DNA from: Pseudomonas duriflava
GTDB lineage: Bacteria > Pseudomonadota > Gammaproteobacteria > Pseudomonadales > Pseudomonadaceae
Direction: 5' to 3'
Length of the DNA stretch: 64,000 nucleotides
Assembly (NCBI RefSeq): GCF_007830155.1
Contig: NZ_VLKY01000015.1
Coordinates: 1-64,000, forward strand
The position numbers and the translations under genes were made by a program. This document shows positions 1 through 8,316 of the stretch, in pieces. Under the pieces are notes generated by a model. That model ran no database searches. It had not been told where the DNA came from and saw nothing but the letters and a program-made list of their open reading frames with translations. Every line of letters begins with the position of its first letter. The stretch's first letter is position 1.

Positions 1-222
1 CACAGCCTCACCGGTACTGACCGCTGAGAGGCTGCCGTCCTGATAAAGCTTGCGCCAATGGAATAACTGGTTGGGGTTGATGCCGTTGCGCCGAGCCACG
101 ACGGAAACGCTTTGCCCCGGCTCCAGGCTCTCGCGAACCATGATGAGCTTTTCCTCGACGCTCCAACGGCGACGCCGCTCTTGGCCGAGCACTTCAATAT
201 GTCTGTCTTTGTTGGTAGTCAT
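1..222 (-). CDS. IS3-family transposase OrfA (partial, cut by window edge)
   Basis: The minus-strand frame opens at ATG 222 with MTTNKDRHIEV. It continues with a basic stretch (RRRRW) and a helix-turn-helix of the pattern SVVARRNGINPNQLFHWRK, typical of the DNA-binding OrfA of IS3-family elements. OrfA normally binds the IS ends and is joined to the DDE catalytic OrfB by programmed frameshifting. About 74 codons are visible and the 3' end is outside the window. Whether the element is intact is unknown. Confidence 0.8.
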   Translation of the reverse strand, partial: MTTNKDRHIEVLGQERRRRWSVEEKLIMVRESLEPGQSVSVVARRNGINPNQLFHWRKLYQDGSLSAVSTGEAV

Positions 223-292
223 AAACACGACCGTTTGCCTATCCCTTATGGTAAGGGGAAAACGGTGTCCGGTGTTTCAGGGGGCTTGTTCA
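1..292 (-). mobile_element. IS3-family insertion sequence, one end only
   Basis: The transposase OrfA start lies at 222 on the minus strand. About 70 bp upstream the sequence reaches a TG-starting end (TGAACA read from 292), a typical place for an IS3-family terminus. The rest of the element lies beyond the left window edge, so the opposite inverted repeat and the target duplication cannot be checked. The boundary at 292 is inferred. The next gene has its own Shine-Dalgarno site and begins about 30 bp further on, so the IS sits directly in front of the neighbouring DUF4224-integrase pair. Confidence 0.6.
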
Positions 293-320
293 ATATATAC
301 CTGCCCTGCAGGAGGCATCT

Positions 321-527
321 ATGAGCGCTTTATTTCTTACTCACGCTGAGGTGTGCGAGCTGACCGGGGCAAAAAACAAAGCTGGTCAGATTGCCAATCT
401 CAAGAAAAATGGTATACGGCACACGATCAAAGCCAATGGCTGGCCGGCCGTTACTGCCTCAGCAGTCCTTGGCGGCGTACAAGCACCTGAAGAGAAACCA
501 ACATGGACGCCACGAAAGGCAGGCTGA
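321..527 (+). CDS. DUF4224-type small protein before integrase
   Basis: This 68-residue protein begins MSALFLTHAEVCELTGAK and has the short form of DUF4224 proteins, which are commonly encoded just ahead of phage integrases. A strong AGGAGG lies 6 bases before ATG 321. The stop at 527 is followed by the integrase ATG at 529, so the two genes are probably co-translated. A DNA-binding or directionality role is often assumed for such proteins but is not shown here. Confidence 0.75.
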   Translation: MSALFLTHAEVCELTGAKNKAGQIANLKKNGIRHTIKANGWPAVTASAVLGGVQAPEEKPTWTPRKAG

Positions 528-528
528 T

Positions 529-1560
529 ATGGGAAGAAGGCCAAGTAAGCCGGGCTCAATCGCTCGACTGAGAGAACGTAAGAAACCAAGTAGGACCGTT
601 TATTACTACTACGATGCAGGCGGCAAGCCCCGGAAAGAGATTCCACTAGGCAGCGATTACGGCCTGGCGATCATGAAATACGCCGAGCTTGAGCGAGATA
701 GAACGGCAGATGCTATCAAGCAAAACACGATTACCTTCCCCTATGTGGCAAGCCGCTACTTTGAGGAAGTGGTTCCAACCAAGTCACCCGCCACACAGAA
801 AGACAATGCCCGGGAGCTAAAGCAACTGCTTACGTTCTTTGGTGATCCACCGGCGCCGCTCGATGCTATCCAGCCTCAGCATGTCAGGCAGTACCTGCAT
901 TATCGGAAGGATGCCAAGGTTCGAGCAAATCGGGAAAAGGCCCTACTTTCAGCAATCTGGAACTTCGCCAGGGAGACAGGCTATACAGCACTGGCGAACC
1001 CATGTTCAGGGGTAAAGGGTAATAAAGAGACAGGAAGGGACGTATACATCGAGGACTCGGTGTACAAGGCAGTACACGATGCGGCCGATGCAGGCCTGAG
1101 GGATGCGATGGATCTCGCCTACCTAACTGGCCAGCGAGTGGGTGATACGCTCAGGATGGATGAGCGCGATATCAGAGAGGGTCATATCTGGGTAACGCAA
1201 TCCAAGACCAAAGCAAAGCGCCGGATTGAGATCAGCGGGCAGTTAGCAGTATTGGTTGACCGAATCATGGCCAGGAAGACAGGGCACAAAGTCAGGTCGA
1301 CAAAGCTGATTGTCACAGAAGACGGAACGCCAATGACGGCCAGCATGCTTAGAAGTCGATTTGATGAAGCCAGGGAAGCGGCAGGTGTATCGAAAGCTTC
1401 ATTCCAGCTTCGCGATCTACGCGCTAAAGCAGGTACTGACAAAGCTGAACTGAGTGGTGATATCCTTCAGGACCGTGACCAGTTGGGACACACCACGGTC
1501 GTCATGACCGAGGCCTACATCAGAGAGCGAAAGGGTAAGAAAATCACTCCTACCCGATAA
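529..1560 (+). CDS. Phage-type tyrosine recombinase (integrase 1)
   Basis: This 343-residue protein has a basic N-terminus (MGRRPSKPGS), a SAM-like core-binding region and a C-terminal catalytic domain. The first catalytic arginine lies in TGQRVGD. The usual HxxR box is replaced by the RDLRAKAGT form seen in a subset of Pseudomonas phage integrases. The LGHTTVVMTEAYI segment supplies the His and nucleophilic Tyr. ATG 529 is chosen because it abuts the DUF4224 stop. A longer frame from 391 overlaps that gene. The gene ends 70 bp from the 3' end of the split tRNA-Leu, which suggests a separate, older element once used the tRNA 3' end. It lies outside the 9-bp repeat bounding the 13-kb island. 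Confidence 0.88.
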   Translation: MGRRPSKPGSIARLRERKKPSRTVYYYYDAGGKPRKEIPLGSDYGLAIMKYAELERDRTADAIKQNTITFPYVASRYFEEVVPTKSPATQKDNARELKQLLTFFGDPPAPLDAIQPQHVRQYLHYRKDAKVRANREKALLSAIWNFARETGYTALANPCSGVKGNKETGRDVYIEDSVYKAVHDAADAGLRDAMDLAYLTGQRVGDTLRMDERDIREGHIWVTQSKTKAKRRIEISGQLAVLVDRIMARKTGHKVRSTKLIVTEDGTPMTASMLRSRFDEAREAAGVSKASFQLRDLRAKAGTDKAELSGDILQDRDQLGHTTVVMTEAYIRERKGKKITPTR

Positions 1561-1591
1561 TTGCGGACCGGCCTCTGATTTTGCGGACCGG
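1561..1591. repeat. Two direct copies of an 11-bp repeat
   Basis: TTGCGGACCGG occurs at 1561-1571 and again at 1581-1591. An exact inverted copy lies at 1797-1807, on the other side of the tRNA fragment and inside the island. The three copies bracket the recombination core. They could be integrase arm sites or part of a terminator for integrase 1. Confidence 0.6.
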
Positions 1592-1629
1592 TTTTTCAGG
1601 GCTCGAAACTCTCGAACCCGCATGGTTGT

Positions 1630-1685
1630 TGGTGCCCGGAGCCGGAATCGAACCGGCACGGAGTTTCCTCCGAGGGATTTTAAGT
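1630..1685 (-). pseudogene. 3' half of host tRNA-Leu(UAA), separated from its 5' half
   Basis: Read on the minus strand, this stretch gives the anticodon loop ACTTAAAAT, the 3' anticodon stem CCCT, a variable arm (CGGAG-GAAA-CTCCG), a complete T arm (GCCGG-TTCGATT-CCGGC), the acceptor strand TCCGGGC and an encoded ACCA. No 5' half is adjacent: the sequence beyond 1685 is island DNA. The matching 5' half is at 14693-14732. Joined, the pieces form an 87-nt tRNA with paired acceptor (GCCCGGA/TCCGGGC) and anticodon (AGGGA/TCCCT) stems. Confidence 0.93.
1677..1685. other. Left attachment core of the island (anticodon-loop site)
   Basis: ATTTTAAGT here is repeated exactly at 14693-14701. It covers the anticodon loop of the split tRNA-Leu, a known class of tyrosine-recombinase target. 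Outside these 9 bp the flanks diverge, so the island did not carry a copy of either tRNA half. A perfect 10-bp palindrome, CCGCTAGCGG, lies just inside at 1700-1709. Confidence 0.85.
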
Positions 1686-1862
1686 TCATGCCCTCACATC
1701 CGCTAGCGGCATTCTGAAGCATCTAGGCACCGCCTCTCAACAAACTGATTGGCTGCGTAGGGCGTTTGCTCAAGAGTTCAGCATCAAGAGGCATCCCCGG
1801 TCCGCAACCTGCACGGTTCGCGGACGGTGCGCTGCCTCTTGGGCCAACCAAGGAGCAATCAC

Positions 1863-3137
1863 ATGGCAACATTCGCCCCCACCAAGCTAACCATTCGCTT
1901 TGTCGATAACCTGCCGCCAGCCGAGCGCGACGAGCTCGGCAGAGTTCTGTCGTACTCTGTCCGCGATACCCTCACGCCGGGGTTGATGGTCGTCGTAAAT
2001 GCCAACTCCAAGTCGTTCGCAGTTCAGCGCGACTTGTATTCTGAAGATCGTGATGCCCAGGGGCGCCGGGTAAAGCTTGGCACCCGCCGTGTTCGGTTAG
2101 GTAATGCCAAGCAGTTTCTTTCCATCGAGGCTGTCCGAGCAAAGGCCCAGGAAGTGACCGCACAGCTCCGGGCGGGCATCGACCCTAACAAGCCAGCAGA
2201 GCCCAAAGCCATCCCTGTGCCGAAGAAGGAGTTTACCTTCGGCCAGGCGCTGGACTCATATATCGACCGCTGCGAGCGCAAGGCACGCCGCGCAAGCACT
2301 GTGCAGGGTTACCACAATCTCTTTGAGCGTTACCTAAAGGATTGGACCGACCGTCCGCTGCGAGATATTGGCGATGACACCTTGGGCGTCGATGAGCGTC
2401 ACCGCACCATCACCAAGAACAACGGCCCAGTGGCGGCCAACCAGACCATGCGCCTCGTCCGAGCGGTCTACCGTCACGCTCGCCGCAAGCTGCGCGACCT
2501 CCCCCCGCCGCCCACCGACGCGGTGGACTTCAACGACGAAAAGCGCCGGAGCGTCATCGTTACCGACTGGCCTGCCTTCTGGGCGGCGGTTCAAGGGCTT
2601 CGCAACCCGGTAACGCGAGACTGGTACATCTTCCTCGCGTTTACGGGCATGCGTCGGGGAGCCGCCAGCGAGGCCCGCGTTGAGCATTTAGACTTGGAGA
2701 ATGGCTTCCTGCATGTGCCCAATCCGAAGGGAGGGCCAAAGCGGGCCTTTGACCTGCCGCTCTCTGCGTTTCTGGTTGAGATGCTGCGCCAGCGAATCAA
2801 GGAAAATGCCGACGTGTTTGGCAAGGACTACCCTTGGCTCTTTCCGTCGCACTTCTCCAACAAGGGGCACATCACCCAGGCCCATGTGACTGGCGAAGGT
2901 CTCGTCAACCCGCATGCTCTGCGCCACTCATACGCAACCGCCGCCGCTGCTGTGGGCATGGACCCGTTTACCATCAAGCTCCTGCTCAACCATCAACTGC
3001 CTGGGGTGACGGGCGGTTACATCCACGGCTCGGCGCTTGGAGCAACGCTCAGAGAGGCGCAGGGTCGCGTATCGGCCTACTTGCTGGGCCAGATTCACGG
3101 TAACGTCCTGCCGCTTGCTAGGCGGGCTGTAGCGTGA
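1863..3137 (+). CDS. Tyrosine recombinase, probable integrase of the island
   Basis: This 424-residue protein follows the P4-integrase plan: an N-terminal arm-binding region (1-110) with the RRVRLGNAKQFLSIEAVRAKA segment, a SAM-like domain starting near residue 120 (EFTFGQALDSYI), and a catalytic domain with GMRRGAAS (first Arg), HALRHSYAT (HxLR plus second Arg) and LLNHQLPGVTGGYIHG (His and Tyr nucleophile). ATG 1863 follows AAGGAG at good spacing. The gene lies about 180 bp inside the island's left core and points inward, the usual place for the enzyme that made the insertion. It is therefore the best candidate for cutting the tRNA anticodon loop. Confidence 0.92.
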   Translation: MATFAPTKLTIRFVDNLPPAERDELGRVLSYSVRDTLTPGLMVVVNANSKSFAVQRDLYSEDRDAQGRRVKLGTRRVRLGNAKQFLSIEAVRAKAQEVTAQLRAGIDPNKPAEPKAIPVPKKEFTFGQALDSYIDRCERKARRASTVQGYHNLFERYLKDWTDRPLRDIGDDTLGVDERHRTITKNNGPVAANQTMRLVRAVYRHARRKLRDLPPPPTDAVDFNDEKRRSVIVTDWPAFWAAVQGLRNPVTRDWYIFLAFTGMRRGAASEARVEHLDLENGFLHVPNPKGGPKRAFDLPLSAFLVEMLRQRIKENADVFGKDYPWLFPSHFSNKGHITQAHVTGEGLVNPHALRHSYATAAAAVGMDPFTIKLLLNHQLPGVTGGYIHGSALGATLREAQGRVSAYLLGQIHGNVLPLARRAVA

Positions 3138-3309
3138 CGTTCGCCCGGCCGACCCACAGCAGGTATCATGGTGGGCTTTGCGCTCGGTACCTTCGATAGT
3201 CACAAGGGAGTACTGATTGCTGGTTCGCCACATCGAGACCAGCAGTTCGAGCTGCCTACTTTGATGCGAACCGCGAGACGCACCGCGGCACCACATTTTG
3301 GATGACACG

Positions 3310-4380
3310 ATGGATGATATTACGAAGCCCGCCAAGCGGGATAGGACTAGCACTGTGGGGCGAGGCAAGGCCATTACAAGAGCCGCCCCCCTGGATGATG
3401 AACACTGGCAGAACGATCTAGTCACCGTTTCGTTCGGCGACAGCCTGCAGCATTACGAAAAGTGGGAAACCCCAACCTGTATCGTGAGTGATGGCGCATA
3501 TGGCGTATTGGGCTTCGAAGGTGATACCTCGGACCATACCGGAATTCCAGAGTGGTATGAGCCTCACATTGCTGCATGGTCAAGCCGGGCAACGGCACAA
3601 ACAACTCTGTGGTTCTGGAACAGCGAGATTGGCTGGGCTGCGGCGCACCCTATCCTTGAGAAATATGGCTGGCGGTATGTAAACGCGAACATTTGGAACA
3701 AGGGCAAAGGTCATATTGCGGGAAACGTCAACACCAGCAAAATCAGACGTTTTCCGGTTACAACTGAAGTTTGCGTCCAGTATGTAATGGAAGCCCGCGT
3801 CCAAGGTGCACCGCTCCGGGAATGGTTAATCGGCGAATGGGCTCGCTCCGGCCTGCCCAGGCGGGCAGCAAACACTGCCTGCGGTGTTAAAGACGCTGCG
3901 GCCAGAAAGTATTTGGATAAAGGGCACCTTTGGTATTTCCCCCCACCTGAAATGTTCGAGAAGCTCCAGGCGTACGCGAATGAACACGGCAATCCAGCAG
4001 GCAGGCCCTATTTTTCGCTGGACGGGGTGAGCCCAGGGATGGCGGACGATTGGGCGAAGATGCGTTCGAAGTTCAAATGCCCGTACGGGGTCACCAACGT
4101 CTGGGAACGCCCAGCACTCCGTGGCAGTGAACGCTTCTCGGTTCCAGGCGGAAAGGCGGTGCACCTTAATCAGAAGCCGCTAGACCTGATGTCACAAATC
4201 ATCGAAGCGACCACGGATACCGGTGATGTCGTATGGGAGCCGTTTGGAGGCTTGTTCTCCGCATGCGTAGCAGCCCATCGCTTGGGTAGGCGGGCCTATT
4301 CAGCTGAAATTGACCCGACCTATTTCCATTTTGGGCTTGAGCGTCTCAGATCAGAAGGTCTTCAGCATCTTCTTCTCTGA
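3310..4380 (+). CDS. Probable beta-class DNA methyltransferase of a type II R-M pair
   Basis: This is a 356-residue protein. The SAM-binding motif (WEPFGG, about 309-314, followed by HRLGRRAYSAEID) lies near the C-terminus, and the catalytic region lies near the N-terminus. This is the beta-class order used by N4-cytosine and N6-adenine methylases. The catalytic motif IV position reads SDGAYG (60-65) rather than the usual (D/S/N)PP(Y/F). The segment NQKPLDLMSQIIEATTDTGDVVWEP matches the region that normally precedes motif I in this class. The start is ATG 3310; a TTG at 3298 is possible. The gene overlaps the convergent endonuclease gene by 35 bp at the 3' ends. Target sequence and modified base cannot be read from the sequence. 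Confidence 0.8.
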   Translation: MDDITKPAKRDRTSTVGRGKAITRAAPLDDEHWQNDLVTVSFGDSLQHYEKWETPTCIVSDGAYGVLGFEGDTSDHTGIPEWYEPHIAAWSSRATAQTTLWFWNSEIGWAAAHPILEKYGWRYVNANIWNKGKGHIAGNVNTSKIRRFPVTTEVCVQYVMEARVQGAPLREWLIGEWARSGLPRRAANTACGVKDAAARKYLDKGHLWYFPPPEMFEKLQAYANEHGNPAGRPYFSLDGVSPGMADDWAKMRSKFKCPYGVTNVWERPALRGSERFSVPGGKAVHLNQKPLDLMSQIIEATTDTGDVVWEPFGGLFSACVAAHRLGRRAYSAEIDPTYFHFGLERLRSEGLQHLLL

Positions 4381-5263
4381 TGCCGAGGTGGGTTTCCAAT
4401 GCTTGGCGGATTTGCCAGTCAGCGCCCTTGCTCAGAAGGCGATTCCACTGGAGAACCGTCATGCCGTGAATCGTCTGCTGATACACCCAGGTCTTGAAGG
4501 CTTCAATTTCTGGGTGGACGATTCGATCCATCTTGGCGTAGTTGGTATCTAATCGGTAGGGATACCGCTGCAGCAATTGGCGCAGAAGGGCGTGGTATTC
4601 AGGAGTTGGCTGATAAAGGTGGCCATTTAGTCCCCAACTGGCAACAAGCCGTTTGGCTTCTGCGAACTGCTCGGGTGTGCCTTGGAACTTGAAGCCATTG
4701 GTATTCGTTTGCTGCAGATTGACAGTGCGCAAACTCGTATCTTCTGGCTCAAGAACTAGGTAATCCGGCGGGTTGTGGTAATGGTTGTCACGGGCCTGGG
4801 CGACGGAAAGCCCAGAGACAACACAAACGCCGATAATCTTTGGCTTTCCGTAGATGACCATTTCGGGCAACCACGCAAGCATGGCCACATACGTCTGATC
4901 GTCGGCAAAATGCCTTTGACTATCTTTGAAGCGAGCCGTAATTTCCGTTGCCAAGGGAAACCACGCCTTAATTTCGAAACCAGGCGTGGGAAAAACATTC
5001 CCCTGGAAAATAGTGTCCGGAAACCCTGGGTCTTGGCGATGCCATTCACCGTAGCCAGCGAATTCCGACTGCTCGTTCAGAAATTCTACCGAGTTAAACT
5101 CGATCAGGTTCCCAACCATTGGAGAAAGTTTGGAGACAATCTTTGACAGGTTAACTGCGGCCTCCGGGCTAACTGGTCGAGTTACTGTCAAAACATCAAA
5201 GTCGTGCCCGGCCATACTTTGAAGGTGCTGAGCACCAAGTCGAAGAACATCTCTAGTCTGCAT
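4346..5263 (-). CDS. Probable PD-(D/E)XK restriction endonuclease
   Basis: This 305-residue protein has a clear PD-(D/E)XK core: PD at 82-83, then EIK at 97-99 after a 13-residue spacer, in the context GFPDTIF ... PGFEIKAWFP. The gene is convergent with, and overlaps by 35 bp, the methyltransferase gene. This arrangement supports a type II restriction-modification pair. I do not recognise a named endonuclease family. ATG 5263 is preferred; ATG 5284 would add seven residues (MHLRGGE). It is likely a defence cargo of the island against competing phages or elements. Confidence 0.75.
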   Translation of the reverse strand: MQTRDVLRLGAQHLQSMAGHDFDVLTVTRPVSPEAAVNLSKIVSKLSPMVGNLIEFNSVEFLNEQSEFAGYGEWHRQDPGFPDTIFQGNVFPTPGFEIKAWFPLATEITARFKDSQRHFADDQTYVAMLAWLPEMVIYGKPKIIGVCVVSGLSVAQARDNHYHNPPDYLVLEPEDTSLRTVNLQQTNTNGFKFQGTPEQFAEAKRLVASWGLNGHLYQPTPEYHALLRQLLQRYPYRLDTNYAKMDRIVHPEIEAFKTWVYQQTIHGMTVLQWNRLLSKGADWQIRQALETHLGIREEDAEDLLI

Positions 5264-5406
5264 TTCGCCCCCGCGCAAATGCATGAGCCTAACGCCGACC
5301 GGTCATCATGTCCAGTTGCCACCAGTAACCTCTAGTCCTTGGGAATCGCCCTATCTCCCAGGCATGGCACGCGTTGCGCGGTCCGCCGCTCGCCTGGACG
5401 GACCGT

Positions 5407-6132
5407 TTACGGCTGTAGCCGCGCTTCGCACCAACGACCCAGGGTGGCCAGTTTGGCGACAGAGTCCTCTACGGGATCAAACTTGCAAGCGCTTACGACC
5501 GCCTCGAACTGCTCCGCACTCTGAGCAAAGAGCTCCTTAGCAAACTGCGGCACACGGTCCGAATCCATAAAGGCCGCCACCTCGTCGGGGTCATATGAAG
5601 TCCCAAGGAGGAACGACGTGCGTTCCATGCCGGATAAGCGTTCGGTCAGCAAGTGCGCGAAGTCCGCACTGAATTCCAGACAAACAGTGCGAACATCTGC
5701 CGCCGGAGCTGGGATTACTATGAGCTTCCCGTTGTTATCCAGTCTTCTAATGTCTGAAGGGATGTAGAAGTATCCGTCCACCCAGCAGCTGATGATCGGG
5801 TTTCCATCGTGCGTAGCAGCGTTCCGGCTCATGTAGAAAAATTGGCCGTGGCGCAACGCCTTGATTGGTCGCCACGTGATTTCGCTGTTGAGAAAAGAAG
5901 AGGCCGAATCCTTAAGAGTTTGGACAAGGTTGGAGAAAGCCGAGAATCCGTAGGTTACGGCCTTCCCAGTCCCTCCTGGGTGGTTCTGATCCGCCATGGC
6001 GCACGCCAACGAGGTATCGCACGCGGAGACGATTTCCTCCAGCCGATAGCTGAATTCGTCAATCTTCCCCCTGAAGTAATTGGCCACCCAACGTTGATGC
6101 TCTTGCCTTTCTTCGTCTGCGCCGTCGCCCAT
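5407..6132 (-). CDS. Unrecognised 241-residue island protein
   Basis: The frame starts at ATG 6132 after a strong GGAGGA site, which supports it being a real gene. The protein is soluble-looking and mixed alpha/beta, with no signal peptide or membrane segment and no catalytic motif I recognise. It lies between the endonuclease gene and the next plus-strand gene and is transcribed in the endonuclease direction, with about 140 bp between them. It could belong to the restriction module or be an independent cargo gene. No function is assigned. Confidence 0.72.
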   Translation of the reverse strand: MGDGADEERQEHQRWVANYFRGKIDEFSYRLEEIVSACDTSLACAMADQNHPGGTGKAVTYGFSAFSNLVQTLKDSASSFLNSEITWRPIKALRHGQFFYMSRNAATHDGNPIISCWVDGYFYIPSDIRRLDNNGKLIVIPAPAADVRTVCLEFSADFAHLLTERLSGMERTSFLLGTSYDPDEVAAFMDSDRVPQFAKELFAQSAEQFEAVVSACKFDPVEDSVAKLATLGRWCEARLQP

Positions 6133-6273
6133 GGGCTCCTCCGAATATCATGCCTACATTCGACGGCCTTACGTCAGCGATTGCAACTCTTCTTGTTGTC
6201 GACCTTCAGCAAGCTGGACAGGATTCCCATTACCGACCGGGGCCACCTGGCCAGCCAGAAAACGAGAACCGCC

Positions 6274-6816
6274 ATGACCACCGTGTCCATTGCTGACACC
6301 GCTATAACCTGCTTCGCCGACCTGAATAGAGTCTCCACCGCTGACCTGCTGGCCTACTACAACAGCGTCACCGGCAAGAACACCAAGCAATTCCTAAAAC
6401 GCGCCAAGGGCATGCAGCAGGTCTGGGCCTTGATCGAGCCGCAGCTCATCCAATTCGAAGAGGCTGCCCAGGAAGAGCCCGTCGAGGTTGCGCCGGAGCA
6501 GGCCGAGAGCGTGCAGGATCCCGTCACCCCAGCCGCAGTTGGGGCAGCTCCCGTCACCGCGCCTAGCACTGCCGAGGAGCCCGTAGATGGCGCAACCACC
6601 GCCCAGGCCAAGGCCCAGCCCGCCGGACTCAAGGCGCGCGTCAATGAACTCCTGGCAGCGCTCGCTAGCGGCCCGCGTACCGTCGCCGAGCTGGCCGAGA
6701 TGCTGGGTATGGATCAGAAGAAGGCACGCTCGACCATCGACACTGCCCGCCGTGTAGGCCACACCATCGCCTGTGTCGGGCGCGGAACCTTCGCGCTGCC
6801 AGAAGCGGCCCAGTAA
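6274..6816 (+). CDS. Unknown protein with C-terminal winged-helix-like region
   Basis: This is a 180-residue protein in three parts. The N-terminal segment of about 55 residues (TADLLAYYNSVTGKNTKQF, RAKGMQQVW) recurs in DUF3489-like proteins. A low-complexity Pro/Ala/Glu linker spans about 65-120. The C-terminal region (LKARVNELLAALASGPRTVAELAEMLGMDQKKARSTIDTARR, split here for description) looks like a winged helix-turn-helix. It is probably DNA binding. ATG 6274 is preferred over the longer frame because upstream codons overlap the divergent neighbour's promoter region. It is the only plus-strand gene between the restriction module and the right end of the island. Confidence 0.7.
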   Translation: MTTVSIADTAITCFADLNRVSTADLLAYYNSVTGKNTKQFLKRAKGMQQVWALIEPQLIQFEEAAQEEPVEVAPEQAESVQDPVTPAAVGAAPVTAPSTAEEPVDGATTAQAKAQPAGLKARVNELLAALASGPRTVAELAEMLGMDQKKARSTIDTARRVGHTIACVGRGTFALPEAAQ

Positions 6817-6902
6817 GTCGTAGTTACTGTCTACTGCTGGTCTGCTCAGGGTGGCCGGTAGTTACTGGCATGGCGGACCGTCTAAACGCACTGCCTAAAG
6901 GT

Positions 6903-6930
6903 AAAAAGCCCGGTTCTTTCGGTTCCGGGC
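6903..6930 (-). terminator. Rho-independent terminator of the minus-strand block
   Basis: On the minus strand GCCCGG pairs with CCGGGC around an 11-nt loop and is followed by TTTTT. It lies 24 bp beyond the stop of the last gene (6954) and fits as the end of the transcript that begins near 9.7 kb. Confidence 0.8.
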
Positions 6931-6953
6931 AAGGGGCGCCACAGGAGTTCGGT

Positions 6954-7241
6954 CTAGGCAGGCATCAGCGTCCGCTGGCCGCCGCGGCCAAGGGTGGGGA
7001 AGCCTTCAGCATTGTCCGGGCGACCAACAAGCGGCGAGCCCTCGACAGCAAATTCGGTTGCGGCGCCCAGGGCTACGGTTCGGAAGTCATTGAAGGCGTC
7101 CGGGGCAACACCACGCACAAGGGCGCGGGCCGCAGCCGGGGCGGATGCGGCGTCAGCGGCGACCACTACGACAGTGTTGACGCCGTCGGCGCGGCGGGTT
7201 TGGGGCTGGTCGGCGTACAAAATGAATTGCGGCATTGTCAT
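6954..7241 (-). CDS. Small Ala-rich unknown protein
   Basis: This 95-residue protein begins MTMPQFILYADQPQTRRADG and is rich in Ala and Val. It has no recognised domain. The start ATG overlaps the stop of the upstream gene by 4 bases, which indicates translational coupling in a three-gene run. It is last before the terminator at 6903-6930. Confidence 0.65.
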   Translation of the reverse strand: MTMPQFILYADQPQTRRADGVNTVVVVAADAASAPAAARALVRGVAPDAFNDFRTVALGAATEFAVEGSPLVGRPDNAEGFPTLGRGGQRTLMPA

Positions 7242-7606
7242 TGCTCCTTGGAAGATTGGTTGCTGCGCAGATTGGCGCGGAAGACGCCTCCAAGCTGGCG
7301 GAAGACAAACAGGCCCAGGCTCTGCTCGCTGCCGACTAGGCCAGGGCCGTTCGAGCCCTTCTCGACGTTGACCCAGCCGTTCGGGTGGCCCTTCAGCGGA
7401 ACGTATCCAAGGAAGGCCATCAGGCGGTCGGGCTTTTCGCCTACCAGCTCGCAGCAGGTGCGGGCCGTCTTCACGTCGGGTCGGTCGTGGCCCAGTGCGT
7501 TGGCGATCATGCAGGCAGAACCAAGAGCGGCTGCCTCGGTATCGGTTAGCGTGTCAAAGATTCGCTGTGCCAGTTCATCATTGGAAAGGCTCGCTAAATC
7601 GCTCAT
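7238..7606 (-). CDS. Unknown 122-residue island protein
   Basis: The frame begins MSDLASLSNDELAQRIFDTL and its ATG overlaps the upstream stop by 4 bases. The downstream gene overlaps it in the same way. The sequence is soluble-looking with helical N-terminal half. I do not recognise the family. The close coupling on both sides makes it a real member of the operon. Confidence 0.68.
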   Translation of the reverse strand: MSDLASLSNDELAQRIFDTLTDTEAAALGSACMIANALGHDRPDVKTARTCCELVGEKPDRLMAFLGYVPLKGHPNGWVNVEKGSNGPGLVGSEQSLGLFVFRQLGGVFRANLRSNQSSKEQ

Positions 7607-8316
7607 GCCTCCCCCCTTTCGGCTTCCGGCGCGTCCTGAGTACGCAAGCCCCGGCTGATCTTGCCGGTAGTGGTCGCGGAGCCGTTAATCACTTCGCTGA
7701 ACAGGGACACCGAATCCTGTAAAGCGCGTTCGGCGTCGAGGTATTCGCGCATGGGCTGGAACACTTCATGATCGTCCGGGAAGATACCTAACACCGCCTG
7801 CGGGAAGAACGGGCGGTCAGCGGTCGGCATCCGCTCCAGTACGCTAATGACAGCTGCGGCAAGGGCCGCGTCGTTGGTGGCGGCTGCCTGCTCGGCGGCG
7901 TGTTTCAGCGCCAGCGGGCCAGCGCCCACGAGATTCGCCATGTAGGTCGCACGGCGGGTATCGCCCAGGGTCTGCGAATCCAGCACAGCGAACGGGTTCG
8001 ATAGCGCGTCTTTCGACAGGGCCAGCAGCTCGCGAGCACCAGCCAAGTCTTTCTTGATTGCGTCGGCCCGCTCACGGGCAGCTTTGCGAACGTCTTTCAC
8101 TTGAGTATCGGCCTTGCGACGGGCGAACAGCTCGCGCTCGGACTTGGGCATGTCGATTCGACCTACCTCTTCCAGGGCGCGTTTGAAGGCAACAGCGGGA
8201 GCATTCACTACGGCTTCGCGTAGTTCGCGCAAGGTCGCTTCATGGTTCTTCAGCGAGGCGCGGAGTTCTTGGACGTGGCCTCGATTGAGTACACGTTTGA
8301 TTTTGAGTTTGGACAT
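7603..8316 (-). CDS. Unknown helical 237-residue island protein
   Basis: ATG 8316 follows GGAG at suitable spacing, so I choose it over an upstream start at 8346. The N-terminal 115 residues are charged and strongly helical (HVQELRASLKNHEATLRELRE, RKADTQVKDVRKAARERAD), probably a coiled coil. The C-terminal half is Ala-rich. It is the first of three overlapping genes. Similar helical proteins occur next to small terminase genes in prophages, but I cannot assign a function. Confidence 0.7.
   Translation of the reverse strand: MSKLKIKRVLNRGHVQELRASLKNHEATLRELREAVVNAPAVAFKRALEEVGRIDMPKSERELFARRKADTQVKDVRKAARERADAIKKDLAGARELLALSKDALSNPFAVLDSQTLGDTRRATYMANLVGAGPLALKHAAEQAAATNDAALAAAVISVLERMPTADRPFFPQAVLGIFPDDHEVFQPMREYLDAERALQDSVSLFSEVINGSATTTGKISRGLRTQDAPEAERGEA

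Noticed and set aside
1561..1600. CRISPR-like direct repeats
   Set aside because: There are only two direct copies of 11 bp with a 9-bp space and no cas genes.
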